From Meiothermus sp. (GTDB lineage: Bacteria > Deinococcota > Deinococci > Deinococcales > Thermaceae), in contig NZ_BPIJ01000001.1 in assembly GCF_026004055.1 (NCBI RefSeq), forward strand, positions 558,001 to 622,000: a stretch of DNA of 64,000 nt. Direction: 5' to 3'. Numbering within the stretch: the first letter of the stretch is position 1; the number at the start of each line of letters is the position of its first letter. This document shows, one piece after another, positions 55,201 through 63,492 of the stretch. The translations under genes were made by a program, and so were the position numbers. The notes beneath the pieces are model-generated. The model saw nothing but the letters and a program-made list of their open reading frames with translations. It was not told the origin of the DNA and ran no database searches.

Positions 55201-55576
55201 CGAGCGTATTATGCTGGCGCCCGAGGAGGTGCTGCTCGAGGCCCTCTCGCCCGAAGGCTACTCGGCCCAAGAAGAGGGGGGTTATATGGCGGCGCTCGAG
55301 GTTAAGCTGGACGAACAGTTGTTGCTGGAAGGCCTCAGCCGCGACCTGATCCGGCTGGTGCAGCAGGCCCGTAAGGAGATGGGCCTGAACGTTTCCGATC
55401 GCATTCATCTGACCTATGCCGCCGAGGGCAAATATGCCACATCGCTGGCCCAGTTTGGCCCCAGGATTCAGGAGGAGACCCTGGCCCTGTCGCTTGTTCA
55501 GGGTGAGCCGGTGGGTTTTGTGGTCGAGCTTTCCGACGAAGAGGGTACCGTCAAGTTTGGGCTGAGCAAGGCCTGA
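52295..55576 (+). CDS. ileS: Isoleucyl-tRNA synthetase, type 2, with altered HIGH motif
   Basis: 1093 aa. Class I synthetase with CP1 editing domain (WTTTPWTLPSNTMAAVNP; VSADDGSGVAHEAP), KMSKS at residues 642-646 and a C-terminal anticodon-binding region of the eukaryote-like/IleRS2 type (GYSAQEEGGYMAALE). The ATP-binding HxGH motif is replaced by AMHH (60-63) in PPTANGKPAMHHVLARS, resembling the GxHH variant of some bacterial IleRS2. It charges tRNA-Ile; type 2 enzymes are generally mupirocin-insensitive. AAAGGA precedes the ATG at 52295. Expression is under the T-box leader. Confidence 0.94.
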   Translation: MVEEKKLFQEVAEPNFPKLEEAVLAFWRENDIFAKSDQKPAPKGEFVFYEGPPTANGKPAMHHVLARSFKDIFPRYKTMQGFHVTRKGGWDTHGLPVEIAVEKKLGVLGRKALSPEQIAEFTQQCREWVFANIEDWNYFTERMGMWVDLENAYVTYHNSYIESVWNLLKRMWDKGMVVQDYKVVPLSPRISTTLSQNEIADGYREVDDPSVYVRFPLKLETTPLAVRSKLLAQGVRLEELKNLAILVWTTTPWTLPSNTMAAVNPQMDYAVVRSPSVGHLILATEAVERLKELHQEELEVVAHLKGSDMEWWEYTPPFPEVCVELGVVKEQGEKRPDGRPVMHFVALADFVSADDGSGVAHEAPVYGAEDLELARQYGTPLLFGTNEYGVMQVTDERGKFFKEADKGLIRIMKERGVLYHAGQIRHRYPFHDRTGDPILYFAKPSWYIKTSNFRQELYENNEQINWIPEHIKHGRFGNWLKDNVDWAISRERYWGTPLPFWVSEDGSEKICVGSVQELSELAGRDLSHLDLHRPYVDEITFVKNGKTFRRVPEVLDVWFDSGAMPYAQWHLMVDAEGRPLPGYESNFEQWRKHFPADYICEAIDQTRGWFYSLHAISTLLYNQPCFKNVICLGHLVDEKGHKMSKSKGNVVEPLPMFDKYGADAVRWYLFTGSEPGEQKRFSERLVQEAQRGFLGTLWNVYSFFVLYANLDKPDLQNRPPVEARPEMDRWLVARQQQMIERVTAALEAYDARGAGKELEQFVEELSNWYVRRNRRRFWKNDDPTDREAAYATLWEALVGVVQLASPFTPFVAEALWQNLVRSIVPEAAESVHLSDWPKADPKLIDQTLLTQMGAVVKVVGLARSARAISGIKTRIPLPKVLVTAPTEAELAGLRHFAGEIAEELNVKQVEVLGLGEELLTYRVLPNLPVLGKKYGKRVPAIRAALAELDSQMVAKTLKAGRSLSLEIEGERIMLAPEEVLLEALSPEGYSAQEEGGYMAALEVKLDEQLLLEGLSRDLIRLVQQARKEMGLNVSDRIHLTYAAEGKYATSLAQFGPRIQEETLALSLVQGEPVGFVVELSDEEGTVKFGLSKA

Positions 55577-55799
55577 GCCCCAAAAACCAGGATTGCCTCA
55601 TTGAGCGGTGGGTTTGAAGACGCCCGTTATCTACCCTTAACTCAAATTGCTCGGTACGGCTTGTGGCACAAGCAGACCGGATGGGGTATCTACTCGCTGT
55701 TGATTCCAGTTTTGCTGGAATACGTAGTGCTAATTGCCCAACCCAAATCTGGCAGTATCTGGCTCTCTACGATAAAATCAGAAAAGAGGTCTGCTGCTT

Positions 55800-56213
55800 G
55801 TGAGCATGTACCGCATCGGCGAGCTTGCCAGGGAAGCCGGGGTCAGCACCGACACCCTGCGCTTCTACGAACGCGAGGGCTTGTTGCGCCCAGAAGAGCG
55901 CAGCGAGGGGGGCTACCGCCTCTACGAGGCCGAGGCCCTGCAGCGTCTGCGCTTCATCAAACAGGCCCAGGCTCTGGGTCTGACGCTGGAGGAGATCCGG
56001 GCGGTGCTCGAGGTCATGGAGGGAGGCCGCCCTCCCTGCGCCGACGTGCGCCGGGTGCTGCGCCAGAAGGTGACCCTGCTGGAGCAGCGCATCGCCGAAC
56101 TCACCGCCCTGCGCGATACCTTGGCCTCTCGGCTAGAGTGGGCCGAGGCGCACCCCGACCCCGCCTGCGACGGCAAGGATCACTGCGTCTACCTCGACCC
56201 CACCCCAGCCTGA
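55800..56213 (+). CDS. MerR-family metal-responsive regulator
   Basis: 137 aa. An N-terminal winged helix (YRIGELAREAGVSTDTLRFY, GYRLYEAEALQRLRFI) precedes a dimerisation coiled coil. Metal-site candidates are Cys in PPCADVRR and the C-terminal CDGKDHC. The layout resembles MerR/CadR/ZntR regulators that distort the 19-20 bp spacer of their promoters. Such a promoter lies at 56868 before merP-like/merA. The GTG at 55800 or the ATG at 55806 is the start. The metal cannot be fixed; context favours Hg(II). Confidence 0.88.
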   Translation: MSMYRIGELAREAGVSTDTLRFYEREGLLRPEERSEGGYRLYEAEALQRLRFIKQAQALGLTLEEIRAVLEVMEGGRPPCADVRRVLRQKVTLLEQRIAELTALRDTLASRLEWAEAHPDPACDGKDHCVYLDPTPA

Positions 56214-56257
56214 CTTGGAGTGGGGTCGCTCATTTCCCCTGTTGCGCCTTACCTTAC

Positions 56258-56614
56258 CTAGAAGGTAACGACGGTATAGCCCTCTTCCAGCATGCGCCTA
56301 ATGCTGGGGTGATCCTTATACTCGCTGAGGAAGGGAAAGCCCGCTGCCTCGAGGGTCTCTTTCACACCAAAAGCCCGCGAGCAATAGGCGCAAGCACCTA
56401 GAATCTGATCCTTGACCGAAAGAAGCAGTGTATGGGCTTTGTGGTTGGCATTGGCGAGCGCAGCAAGCCCTTGTGTGCCCGCACCATCAAAGATGAGACG
56501 TGCCTCGTCCCCGGATTGTTTGAGCTCCTGGGCTAGCATGAGGGCGTTGACAAGCCGACCCAGGCCTTCATGGGTTTCCGTGCCTGCTAAAACCAAAACG
56601 GCTATTTTCTGCAT
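56258..56614 (-). CDS. DsrE/DsrF-like protein
   Basis: 118 aa. VLVLAGTETHEGLGRLVNALMLAQEL, LIFDGAGTQGL and a CAYCSRAFGV motif with two cysteines match the DsrE-like alpha/beta fold used in sulfur relay or as a small thiol protein. It sits between the MerR gene and merP-like/merA on the opposite strand. GGAGGT precedes the ATG. A link to thiol handling during metal stress is possible but only contextual. Confidence 0.85.
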   Translation of the reverse strand: MQKIAVLVLAGTETHEGLGRLVNALMLAQELKQSGDEARLIFDGAGTQGLAALANANHKAHTLLLSVKDQILGACAYCSRAFGVKETLEAAGFPFLSEYKDHPSIRRMLEEGYTVVTF

Positions 56615-56721
56615 CTTTTACCTCCAGCAAAATGCTAGCGCGTAGGATGTAGCCCCGATGTATCGGCCTTTACCTGTATTCTTCGAGAAATGGTCGCTCA
56701 AAAATCACCCCAGAGCGGCTT

Positions 56722-56852
56722 TAGAGCGGTTCCCACGGATACCCCACACAGCATCCTTTGGATGCTATTGCGTGTAGCGTAAATGTGGAAACGCGATAAT
56801 AAATAGTTCCCACAGCAAACACGTGGGCAAACTAACTGCCTGAACCGCCATC
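56722..56852. repeat. Degenerate inverted-repeat element (GCGGTTCCCAC family)
   Basis: GCGGTTCCCACG at 56726-56737 and GAACCGCC near 56842-56849 are inverted. AGCATCC-TTT-GGATGCT forms an internal hairpin. It resembles the nested repeat at 47957-48045 and contains no gene. Confidence 0.45.
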
Positions 56853-56867
56853 TACGCTGCGGAGGGC

Positions 56868-56905
56868 TTGACCTTAGACCTAACTTCAGGGTTTAAGGTA
56901 GCGGC
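56868..56905 (+). promoter_or_regulatory. MerR-type promoter/operator for merP-like and merA
   Basis: -35 TTGACC (56868-56873), 20-bp spacer, -10 TAAGGT (56894-56899). The dyad ACCTTA..TAAGGT (56871-56899), with further matches inside, lies between the boxes, as in MerR-family promoters with long spacers. The ATG at 56906 is 6 nt after the -10, so the mRNA is probably leaderless. Confidence 0.8.
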
Positions 56906-57133
56906 ATGGAAAACACACGCCAGTACAGGCTCAAGGTTCCGGGGATGCACTGCTCAGGCTGCATCCGTACGGTAGAAGCCGCCCTCAAGCGCGTGCCCGG
57001 CACGGTGCGGGTACGGGTGGACTACCTGCGCAAGGAGGCCACGGTGGAGGGTGAAGCTTCATTGGAAACCTGGCTCGCCGAATTGCAAGCCGTGGGCTAT
57101 CCCGCCCAGGTGATCCCTGAGAGGGCGCGATGA
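56906..57133 (+). CDS. Heavy-metal-associated domain protein (MerP/CopZ-like)
   Basis: 75 aa, a single HMA fold. VPGMHCSGCIRTVEAAL carries the metal-binding CxxC (Cys16, Cys19). There is no signal peptide, so unlike periplasmic MerP it would act in the cytoplasm, like CopZ or the N-terminal domain of MerA. Its stop overlaps the merA start (ATGA), so it may replace the missing NmerA domain and hand Hg(II) to MerA. Confidence 0.88.
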   Translation: MENTRQYRLKVPGMHCSGCIRTVEAALKRVPGTVRVRVDYLRKEATVEGEASLETWLAELQAVGYPAQVIPERAR

Positions 57134-58503
57134 GCTACGACCTGCTGATCGTGGGCAGCGGCTCAGCGGGGGTGGCAGCCGCTTTGGAAGCGGCCTCGAG
57201 AGGGGCCAAAGCCGCGGTCGTTGAGGGTGGGGTTCTGGGCGGAACCTGCGTCAACGTGGGCTGCGTGCCTTCCAAGGCTTTGCTGCGAGCTGCCGAAGCC
57301 TTCCACAAGGCAGGGCATCACCCCTTCCAGGGTATCCAGACCCAAGCTGGGAGGGTCGAGCTGGAGCGGGTTATCCGGCAAAAGGATGACCTGGTGGGCA
57401 GCCTGCGCCAGGAGAAGTACGCAGAGGTGCTAAAGGCCGCCGGTGTCTCCCTGATCCAGGGCCAGGCCCGTTTTCTCGACGGGGAGACCCTGGAGGTGAA
57501 CGGGCAAGCCTACAAGGCCAGGCGCTACCTGCTCGCCACCGGTGCAGTGCCAACCCTGCCCCCGATCCCCGGTCTGGCCGAAAGTCAACCCTGGACCTAC
57601 CTCGAGGCCCTCTCCCCAGATACCCAGCCCAAGAGCCTGCTGGTAATCGGCGGGGGACCCATCGGGCTGGAGATCGCCCAGGCCTATGCCCGGCTGGGAA
57701 CCAGAGTGACGGTGCTCGAGGCCACTCCCTACCTGCTCCCCGCCGAAGACCCCGAGCTCTCCACCCTGCTGCGGGGCTACCTCGAGGCCGAAGGACTTTC
57801 GGTTCACAGCGGGGTCAGGGTGCAGCAGGTAGAGCGCGACGGCGAATTTCGGATACACACCCACGGTGGGGTCTACCGTGCCGAACGACTGCTGGTAGCA
57901 ACAGGACGCAAAGCCCGCACCGAGGGGCTGAACCTGGAGGCCGCCGGAGTCGGGCTGGGCCCACGGGGGGAGATCCAAGTGGACGAATACCTCAGGAGCA
58001 GCAACCCCCGCATCTTCGCGGCGGGTGATGCCGCGGGTTTACTGCAGTTCGTCTACGTGGCCGCCCAATCCGGGCGCATCGCGGCCCGGAATGCCCTGGG
58101 GGAAGTGGAAGCGCTCGAGCTGCAGGCGGTGCCCCGCGTGACCTTCACCGACCCCGCCCTGGCCACGGTGGGGCTTACCGAGGAGGAAGCCCGCGGGCGG
58201 TACGGTTCAGCCATCCGGGTGTCCCGGCTTCCCTTGGGGCAGCTTCCCAAATCCATGGCGCAGCATGACCACCGGGGGCTGTTCAAGCTGGTGGTGAACG
58301 CTGAGGGTGTGGTGCTGGGGCTGTCCATCCTGGCTCCCGAAGCCGGGGATGCCCTGCAAGAAGCGGTGCTGGCGGTCAAGTTCGGCCTCCATTACCGTGA
58401 CCTGATCGACACCTTCCATCCCTATCTCACGTTGGCCGAGGGCATCCGACTCGTAGCTCAGGCCCTCGATACCGAGGTGGGGATGCTCTCGTGCTGTGCG
58501 TGA
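57130..58503 (+). CDS. merA: Mercuric reductase
   Basis: 457 aa. FAD loop DLLIVGSGSAGVAAALEAA, redox pair GGTCVNVGCVPSK (Cys40, Cys45), NAD(P)H motif IGGGPIGLEIAQAYARLG, DTFHPYLTLAEG and the C-terminal vicinal cysteines SCCA (455-456) that bind Hg(II) at the partner's active site. There is no NmerA domain; the separate HMA protein upstream likely serves. It reduces Hg(II) to Hg(0) with NADPH. A strong GGAGGAAG follows at the stop, but no ATG is placed for it. Confidence 0.93.
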   Translation: MSYDLLIVGSGSAGVAAALEAASRGAKAAVVEGGVLGGTCVNVGCVPSKALLRAAEAFHKAGHHPFQGIQTQAGRVELERVIRQKDDLVGSLRQEKYAEVLKAAGVSLIQGQARFLDGETLEVNGQAYKARRYLLATGAVPTLPPIPGLAESQPWTYLEALSPDTQPKSLLVIGGGPIGLEIAQAYARLGTRVTVLEATPYLLPAEDPELSTLLRGYLEAEGLSVHSGVRVQQVERDGEFRIHTHGGVYRAERLLVATGRKARTEGLNLEAAGVGLGPRGEIQVDEYLRSSNPRIFAAGDAAGLLQFVYVAAQSGRIAARNALGEVEALELQAVPRVTFTDPALATVGLTEEEARGRYGSAIRVSRLPLGQLPKSMAQHDHRGLFKLVVNAEGVVLGLSILAPEAGDALQEAVLAVKFGLHYRDLIDTFHPYLTLAEGIRLVAQALDTEVGMLSCCA

Positions 58504-58716
58504 AGGAGGAAGAAACATACAAGTCGAGTTTTCTGAAAAGCACGATTTCCCCAAAGTAGGCTGACTTATCCATCGTGCCGCGAAGCTCCACAGCGTAATC
58601 CGTGGTGCCCGATCGAGGGAAAGGTGAGTGAGACCATCGCAAAATCGGCCCCGATGTAAAGTTCACTACCCCGCCATCCGGAGCCCATCGCCTATAGTGT
58701 CCGCGGAGGGCTTCAA

Positions 58717-60111
58717 ATGAAACGATTCGATGCGGTTATTATCGGTGCGGGGCAAGCCGGGCCTGCACTGGCGGGCCAGTTGGTCAAGCATGGGCGTAAA
58801 GTGGCGATTGCCGAGGGCTATCGTTTTGGTGGTTCCTGCGTCAATTATGGCTGCCGTCCTACCAAAACCCTGATTGCCAGCGCCCGGGCGGTACATATGG
58901 CTCGACGTGGACTCGACTTTGGGTTCTCTACCGGGTTCGTAGAAGTTAACTGGGATCGGGTTCGAGAGCGTGTAATTCAGATTGTAGAAAGCACTAGTGC
59001 CGGCATTGAAAAGGGTTTGCGCTCCATGGAGGGCCTCGAGGTCTATTCTGCCTACGCGGCCTTCGAGGGACAACACAATGGCCTTTACCGAGTGCGGGTA
59101 GGTGATGAAGTCGTCGAAGCCCCACAGGTTTTTCTCAACACCGGAACCCGCGCCCTGGTACCACCCATTGAGGGCATTGACCAGGTACCCTGGCTGGACA
59201 GCGAGGGCTTGTTGCACCTCGAGGTCTTGCCACGGCACTTGATTATTTTGGGGGGCAGTTATATCGGCCTCGAGATGGGCCAGGCCTTCAGGCGTTTGGG
59301 TAGCCAGGTAACCATTATCGAAACCAGCGAGTGCTTAATTAATCGTGAAGATGAAGATATCAAAAAAGAAGTTCATCGAGTGTTTCAGCGCGAGGGCATC
59401 GCTATCCATACCTTTAGCAAGGTCTACAAGGTCGAGCCAAGCAGCCATGGGGGCGTGCTAGTCTATCTGCGCAACGAGCAAGACGGCAGTGAACATGTGC
59501 TTACTGGATCTCACTGGCTCATCGCCATTGGCCGGGTACCCAACAGCGATAAGCTTAATCTGGACTCTGTCGGTATCGAGACCGATGGGCGGGGCTACAT
59601 CAAGGTAAACGAACACCTGCAGACCACTGCCCCGGGGGTCTATGCGCTCGGTGATGTAAATGGCAAGGGGGCCTTCACCCACACCAGCTACCAGGACTAC
59701 GAAATCGTACGGGACAACCTGCTCTATGGGGCGAACCGTAAGCACACCGACCGCACCATGACCTACGCGCTCTTTACCGACCCCCCCCTGGGGGGGGTAG
59801 GGATGTCCGAACAGGAGGCCAGGGACTCAGGCCGCCGGGTACTCATGGCAGTGAAACCGATGAAGCGAATCGGGCGAGCCGTCGAACAAGATGAGACCGA
59901 CGGACTTATCAAACTTTTGGTAGATGCCGACAGCGAGCAATTTTTGGGCGCGTCGGTTTTGGGACTACACGGTGACGAGGTAGTCCAGGCCATTAGCTAC
60001 TTTATGGCTACGGGCTCGAGCTACCGGGTCATGATGAACACCCTGCCCATTCATCCCACGGTGGCCGAATTTTTACCTACTCTCCTCGGCGAGTTAAAGC
60101 CTTTGGATTAG
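58717..60111 (+). CDS. FAD-dependent pyridine nucleotide-disulfide oxidoreductase (MerA-related)
   Basis: 464 aa. FAD loop AVIIGAGQAGPALAGQL, disulfide GGSCVNYGCRPTKT (Cys41, Cys46), NAD(P)H loop ILGGSYIGLEMGQAF, and PIHPTVAEFLPTLLG with the active-site His-Glu pair. It lacks the C-terminal Cys pair and any HMA domain, so it should not be a true mercuric reductase despite its position. GGAGGG and TATAGT lie upstream. The substrate disulfide is unknown. Confidence 0.88.
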   Translation: MKRFDAVIIGAGQAGPALAGQLVKHGRKVAIAEGYRFGGSCVNYGCRPTKTLIASARAVHMARRGLDFGFSTGFVEVNWDRVRERVIQIVESTSAGIEKGLRSMEGLEVYSAYAAFEGQHNGLYRVRVGDEVVEAPQVFLNTGTRALVPPIEGIDQVPWLDSEGLLHLEVLPRHLIILGGSYIGLEMGQAFRRLGSQVTIIETSECLINREDEDIKKEVHRVFQREGIAIHTFSKVYKVEPSSHGGVLVYLRNEQDGSEHVLTGSHWLIAIGRVPNSDKLNLDSVGIETDGRGYIKVNEHLQTTAPGVYALGDVNGKGAFTHTSYQDYEIVRDNLLYGANRKHTDRTMTYALFTDPPLGGVGMSEQEARDSGRRVLMAVKPMKRIGRAVEQDETDGLIKLLVDADSEQFLGASVLGLHGDEVVQAISYFMATGSSYRVMMNTLPIHPTVAEFLPTLLGELKPLD

Positions 60112-60170
60112 CCATAGAGTTGATCAAATAAAGTTACCCTCACAGTCTCCATAAACCATCAATCAAAATA

Positions 60171-60920
60171 TTAGGGGCTGGTTGCAGGGCGAAACCAGTC
60201 GGCTTCGGTAAAGATGGGGTTGATTTCGACTTCCAAAAGCTCGCCCCGGGCGGCCAACACCCCGCCCACATAGTTTTCCCACTTTTGCGGAAGGCGCACC
60301 CCTTGTACGGTCTGGTAGTTGGAAAAGAAGGTGATGCTCTCCCCTACGCCCGGAATCTGCAGCCGCTCCCCCAGCAGCAGCCCATCGGGGCCAAAGAGAT
60401 AGGTACTGACCCAGCCCTGGGTGCTGACCGTCAGCAGACGGCCCGACTGGTTGCGCAGGCTCCCTTGCGTAAGGGTGGCCCGTTCGCGGTTGCTGCTGCC
60501 GTATTTGAGGCCCAGCCAGCCGGTATAGAGGCTCGAGCGCAGCAGCTCCCGTTCGCGGGCGGGTAGGGGCCGCAAGGAAGTTTCGCGGCTCCAAAAAAAG
60601 CTTTCCTGCGGGCTGTACTGTTGCAAGGCCAGCGGGATGGGGCTTGGGCTGCTTAGGCTTTCGGGGTCGTAGATTTCCAATCGCACCCGGTTGTTGGAAA
60701 AATCTACCAGCAACAAGGTTACGATGCGGCTCTCCTCCTTGCCATCGGGCGTGTAGTAGATGTTGGTGGTTACTTCGCGGTAGGTTTTCAGGTTCGCCAG
60801 GGCCGGCCCACCTAGGGCGTTACGACCGCGCTCGAGCCACTGGGCCGCCTCGGACGAGACCTGGGCCAACGCCAAGGTGTGACTCACAAACAAAAGGCAG
60901 ATGAGAGCAGCAGGGTGCAT
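60171..60920 (-). CDS. LolA-like exported protein
   Basis: 249 aa with a signal peptide (MHPAALICLLFVSHTLALAQ). The mature part (QWLERGRNALGG, YREVTTNIYYTPDG, RLLTVSTQGWVSTYLFG, VQGVRLPQKWENY) reads as a LolA/outer-membrane-lipoprotein-sorting beta fold often found in Thermales. GAGGA lies before the ATG. It is divergent from pepP with palindrome site D between them. Confidence 0.75.
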   Translation of the reverse strand: MHPAALICLLFVSHTLALAQVSSEAAQWLERGRNALGGPALANLKTYREVTTNIYYTPDGKEESRIVTLLLVDFSNNRVRLEIYDPESLSSPSPIPLALQQYSPQESFFWSRETSLRPLPARERELLRSSLYTGWLGLKYGSSNRERATLTQGSLRNQSGRLLTVSTQGWVSTYLFGPDGLLLGERLQIPGVGESITFFSNYQTVQGVRLPQKWENYVGGVLAARGELLEVEINPIFTEADWFRPATSP

Positions 60921-60983
60921 GTATGTCCTCGAGATTCAACCTAGCATGGCAGCCTCTCGGTTCTATGAGATTTTTGTACTATT

Positions 60984-61009
60984 TTTCACGATATTGCTAG
61001 CTTGTGAAA
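60984..61009. promoter_or_regulatory. TTTCAC palindrome, site D
   Basis: TTTCACGA-N10-TTGTGAAA between the divergent LolA-like and pepP genes, 43 bp before the pepP start and 63 bp before the other. Its minus strand reads TTTCACAA-N10-TCGTGAAA, the same consensus as site A. Confidence 0.55.
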
Positions 61010-61052
61010 AAAATATTGGCCAGATTGTAGCGTAGTAAGGTAAAGTTCGGAC

Positions 61053-62096
61053 GTGGACTTCAACAGCCTACTAGATAAACACGAACTCGACGTACTTTTT
61101 GTTTCCAGTCCCCACAATGTTCGCTACCTGTCGGGGTTTGTGGAGGGTAAGGATGCCAAAGTCGTAATTACCCGCGCCGGCGCTACCCTCATCACCGATG
61201 GACGCTACATCATAGAAGCAGCCCAACAACGCTTTCCCCATCGTATTTTGCTAAAGCGTACAGAGATGAACCGGCTGCTCTCCGAGTTTTTTACCGGGCG
61301 GGTAGGTATCGAGGCCGAGCACCTGAGTGTGGCTGTGCTGGAAGGTTTTAAGCGGGATTTCCCAAACCTGGAGTTTGTTTCCACTAGCGGGATTTTCGAA
61401 AAACTGCGCCAGCGCAAAACCTCCGAGGAAATAACCCACATTCGTAGGGCCGCGGCACTGGCCGACCAGGGTTTCGAGCACATCCTGCCTTACATTAAGC
61501 CTGGGGTGCGGGAGATCGAGGTGGCACTGGAGCTCGAGTTCTTTCTGCGCAAAAACGGCTCCGAAGGACTGGCCTTTGGAACCACCGTGGCCTCGGGGGA
61601 ACGCAGCGCCAGGCCCCACGGGGGAGCCAGCGAACGCAAAATTCAGTCGGGGGATCTGGTCACGCTGGATTTTGGCTGTGTGGTGGGGGGCTACTGCTCC
61701 GACATGACCCGAACGGTGGCGGTGGGCAAGGTATCCGCTGAGCTTGGCGCTCTGTACCAGGCTGTGCTGGAGGCCCAAACCCTGGCTTTAGAGGCCGTGA
61801 GACCCGGTGTAAAAGGCCAAGAGCTGGACTCGCTGGCCCGCAACCACCTGGAAAACCGCGGCTACGGCCCGTACTTCACCCATGGACTGGGGCACGGGGT
61901 AGGGCTATTCATCCACGAGGGGCCCAGTTTGGGCCAGACCTCCGAGGATACCCTCGAGGCTTCGAATGTAGTGACCATCGAGCCGGGCGTCTACATCCCC
62001 AACCTGGGAGGCTGCCGCATCGAAGACCTGGTGTTGGTTACGGAAAATGGGCACGAGGTTCTTTCCAAAAGCCCTAAACATCTGATTGAGTTATGA
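61053..62096 (+). CDS. pepP: Xaa-Pro aminopeptidase, M24 family
   Basis: 347 aa. N-terminal creatinase-like domain (residues 1-125), then the pita-bread fold with dimetal ligands Asp in VTLDFGC and [10 protein letters not shown], His in [15 protein letters not shown], Glu in [11 protein letters not shown] and Glu in CRIEDLVLV. It removes N-terminal residues before proline in the cytoplasm. The GTG start has TAAAGT 6 nt upstream, again leaderless-like. It overlaps rlpA by ATGA. Confidence 0.93.
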   Translation: MDFNSLLDKHELDVLFVSSPHNVRYLSGFVEGKDAKVVITRAGATLITDGRYIIEAAQQRFPHRILLKRTEMNRLLSEFFTGRVGIEAEHLSVAVLEGFKRDFPNLEFVSTSGIFEKLRQRKTSEEITHIRRAAALADQGFEHILPYIKPGVREIEVALELEFFLRKNGSEGLAFGTTVASGERSARPHGGASERKIQSGDLVTLDFGCVVGGYCSDMTRTVAVGKVSAELGALYQAVLEAQTLALEAVRPGVKGQELDSLARNHLENRGYGPYFTHGLGHGVGLFIHEGPSLGQTSEDTLEASNVVTIEPGVYIPNLGGCRIEDLVLVTENGHEVLSKSPKHLIEL

Positions 62097-62695
62097 AGCG
62101 CTGGGCACCGCTGTTGCTGTTTTTTGGGCTGGCCTGGGGCCAGGGCTATGTGGTACAGCCCGGCGATACCTTAGAGCGCATTGCCCGCTTGTTTCAGGTG
62201 AAAGTAGCCGACCTGATGATGCTCAACGGCCTGCTGGAAGACCCTTTGCCGGTTGGAGTGGAGCTGGAGATTCCCGCTTCGGACTGGGATTCCATGAACT
62301 TAGAGGTGTTGCCCCTGCTCGAGCCGGAAGAAGCACCCCCGTGGGTTTTTATCCCCCTGCCGCCGGCCCCTACCGCCCCCGCTCAGAACCCTCCCCCTGC
62401 CCTGGCGACCGAGCAGGGCTGGGCTTCCTGGTATGGGCCCCGGTTTCATGGGCGACGAACGGCCAACGGGGAGCGGTTCAACAAGTTTCACCTCACCGCC
62501 GCCCATCGCACCCTGCCCTTCCATACCCGGGTTCGCGTGACCAACCTGCACAATGGCCGGAGTGTGGTGGTTCGGATCAACGACCGGGGCCCTTATATCC
62601 GAGGCCGGATTCTAGACCTGTCGTACGCCGCTGCACGGGCGTTGGGGATGTATTCACAAGGGGTGGTGCAGGTCAAGGTAGAGGTCTTGAGATGA
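62093..62695 (+). CDS. RlpA-family septal protein with LysM domain
   Basis: 200 aa. A signal peptide ([17 protein letters not shown]) is followed by a LysM domain ([18 protein letters not shown]), a Pro-rich linker and a C-terminal double-psi beta-barrel of the RlpA type: [32 protein letters not shown] and [19 protein letters not shown]. The Asp in NDRGP is conserved in lytic transglycosylase RlpA. It probably acts at the septum on peptidoglycan. ATGA overlaps on both sides couple it to pepP and nfo. Confidence 0.92.
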   Translation: MKRWAPLLLFFGLAWGQGYVVQPGDTLERIARLFQVKVADLMMLNGLLEDPLPVGVELEIPASDWDSMNLEVLPLLEPEEAPPWVFIPLPPAPTAPAQNPPPALATEQGWASWYGPRFHGRRTANGERFNKFHLTAAHRTLPFHTRVRVTNLHNGRSVVVRINDRGPYIRGRILDLSYAAARALGMYSQGVVQVKVEVLR

Positions 62696-63492
62696 AATAC
62701 GGCTTTCATCTGTCCATTGCGGGTAAGCATGGTGTGGCCGGAGCGCTCGAGGAGGCTGAGCTACTCGGGCTAAGCGCCCTGCAGATTTTTGCCAAGAGCC
62801 CCCGTAGCTGGAAAACCCGCAACCTTAAGCCCGGTGAAGTGGAGGATTTTCGAAGTCGGAAAGAGAACCTGGGAGGCCTGCCCACAGTGATTCATGCCTC
62901 CTACCTGGTGAACCTGGCCGCCGAAGGCGAGCTATGGGAGAAAAGCGTTTTCAGTCTGGCCGACGACCTAGCCAAGGCCCAGATACTGGGCATCGAGTAC
63001 GTGGTGGTGCATCCAGGTTCGGGGCCTGCCGCTAAAGCCCGCAAAGGCGCCATGCGGGCTTTGGCTTTGGCCGGGCTGGGGAAAAATGGCCCCAGGTTGC
63101 TCTTAGAAAATACGGCGGGCGGTGGCGAAAAGCTCGGGGCCAGCCTGCACACCCTGGCCGAGTTGGTGGAGGGCACGGCGCTGGGGATCTGCTTCGATAC
63201 CTGTCATGCTTTTGCCGCCGGCTATGAACTGGAAAAAGCCCTGGATGAGCTCGAGCAGATCGTTGGCCTACACCGGGTACCGGTCATCCACCTCAACGAC
63301 TCCGTAGGCGAACGGGGCTCGCAGATTGACCACCACGCCAACCTACTGGAGGGCCAAATCGGGACAGAACTCAAAGACTTCGTGCTCGACCCCCGCCTTC
63401 AGGACAAAGTCTTCATCATGGAAACGCCCCGCAGCACCCTCGAGGATGCCCACAACCTACGGGTTTTACGCGGCTGGCTGGGCTTGAGCTAG
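62692..63492 (+). CDS. nfo: Endonuclease IV (AP endonuclease)
   Basis: 266 aa. TIM barrel with [74 protein letters not shown] and IMETPR, which supply the trinuclear Zn site. It cleaves 5' to abasic sites in base-excision repair. The start overlaps the rlpA stop (ATGA). The TAG stop is formed by TA plus the first base of MITE copy 2. Confidence 0.94.
   Translation: MKYGFHLSIAGKHGVAGALEEAELLGLSALQIFAKSPRSWKTRNLKPGEVEDFRSRKENLGGLPTVIHASYLVNLAAEGELWEKSVFSLADDLAKAQILGIEYVVVHPGSGPAAKARKGAMRALALAGLGKNGPRLLLENTAGGGEKLGASLHTLAELVEGTALGICFDTCHAFAAGYELEKALDELEQIVGLHRVPVIHLNDSVGERGSQIDHHANLLEGQIGTELKDFVLDPRLQDKVFIMETPRSTLEDAHNLRVLRGWLGLS

Noticed and set aside
55660-55722. Small palindromes GCTTGTG-G-CACAAGC and ATTCCAG..CTGGAAT before the merR-like gene
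   Set aside because: Isolated, not placed on a recognisable promoter and without a T-run, so neither operator nor terminator can be supported.
58717-60111. Second mercuric reductase
   Set aside because: The C-terminal Cys-Cys pair required for Hg(II) delivery is absent, so it is called a disulfide oxidoreductase of unknown substrate.
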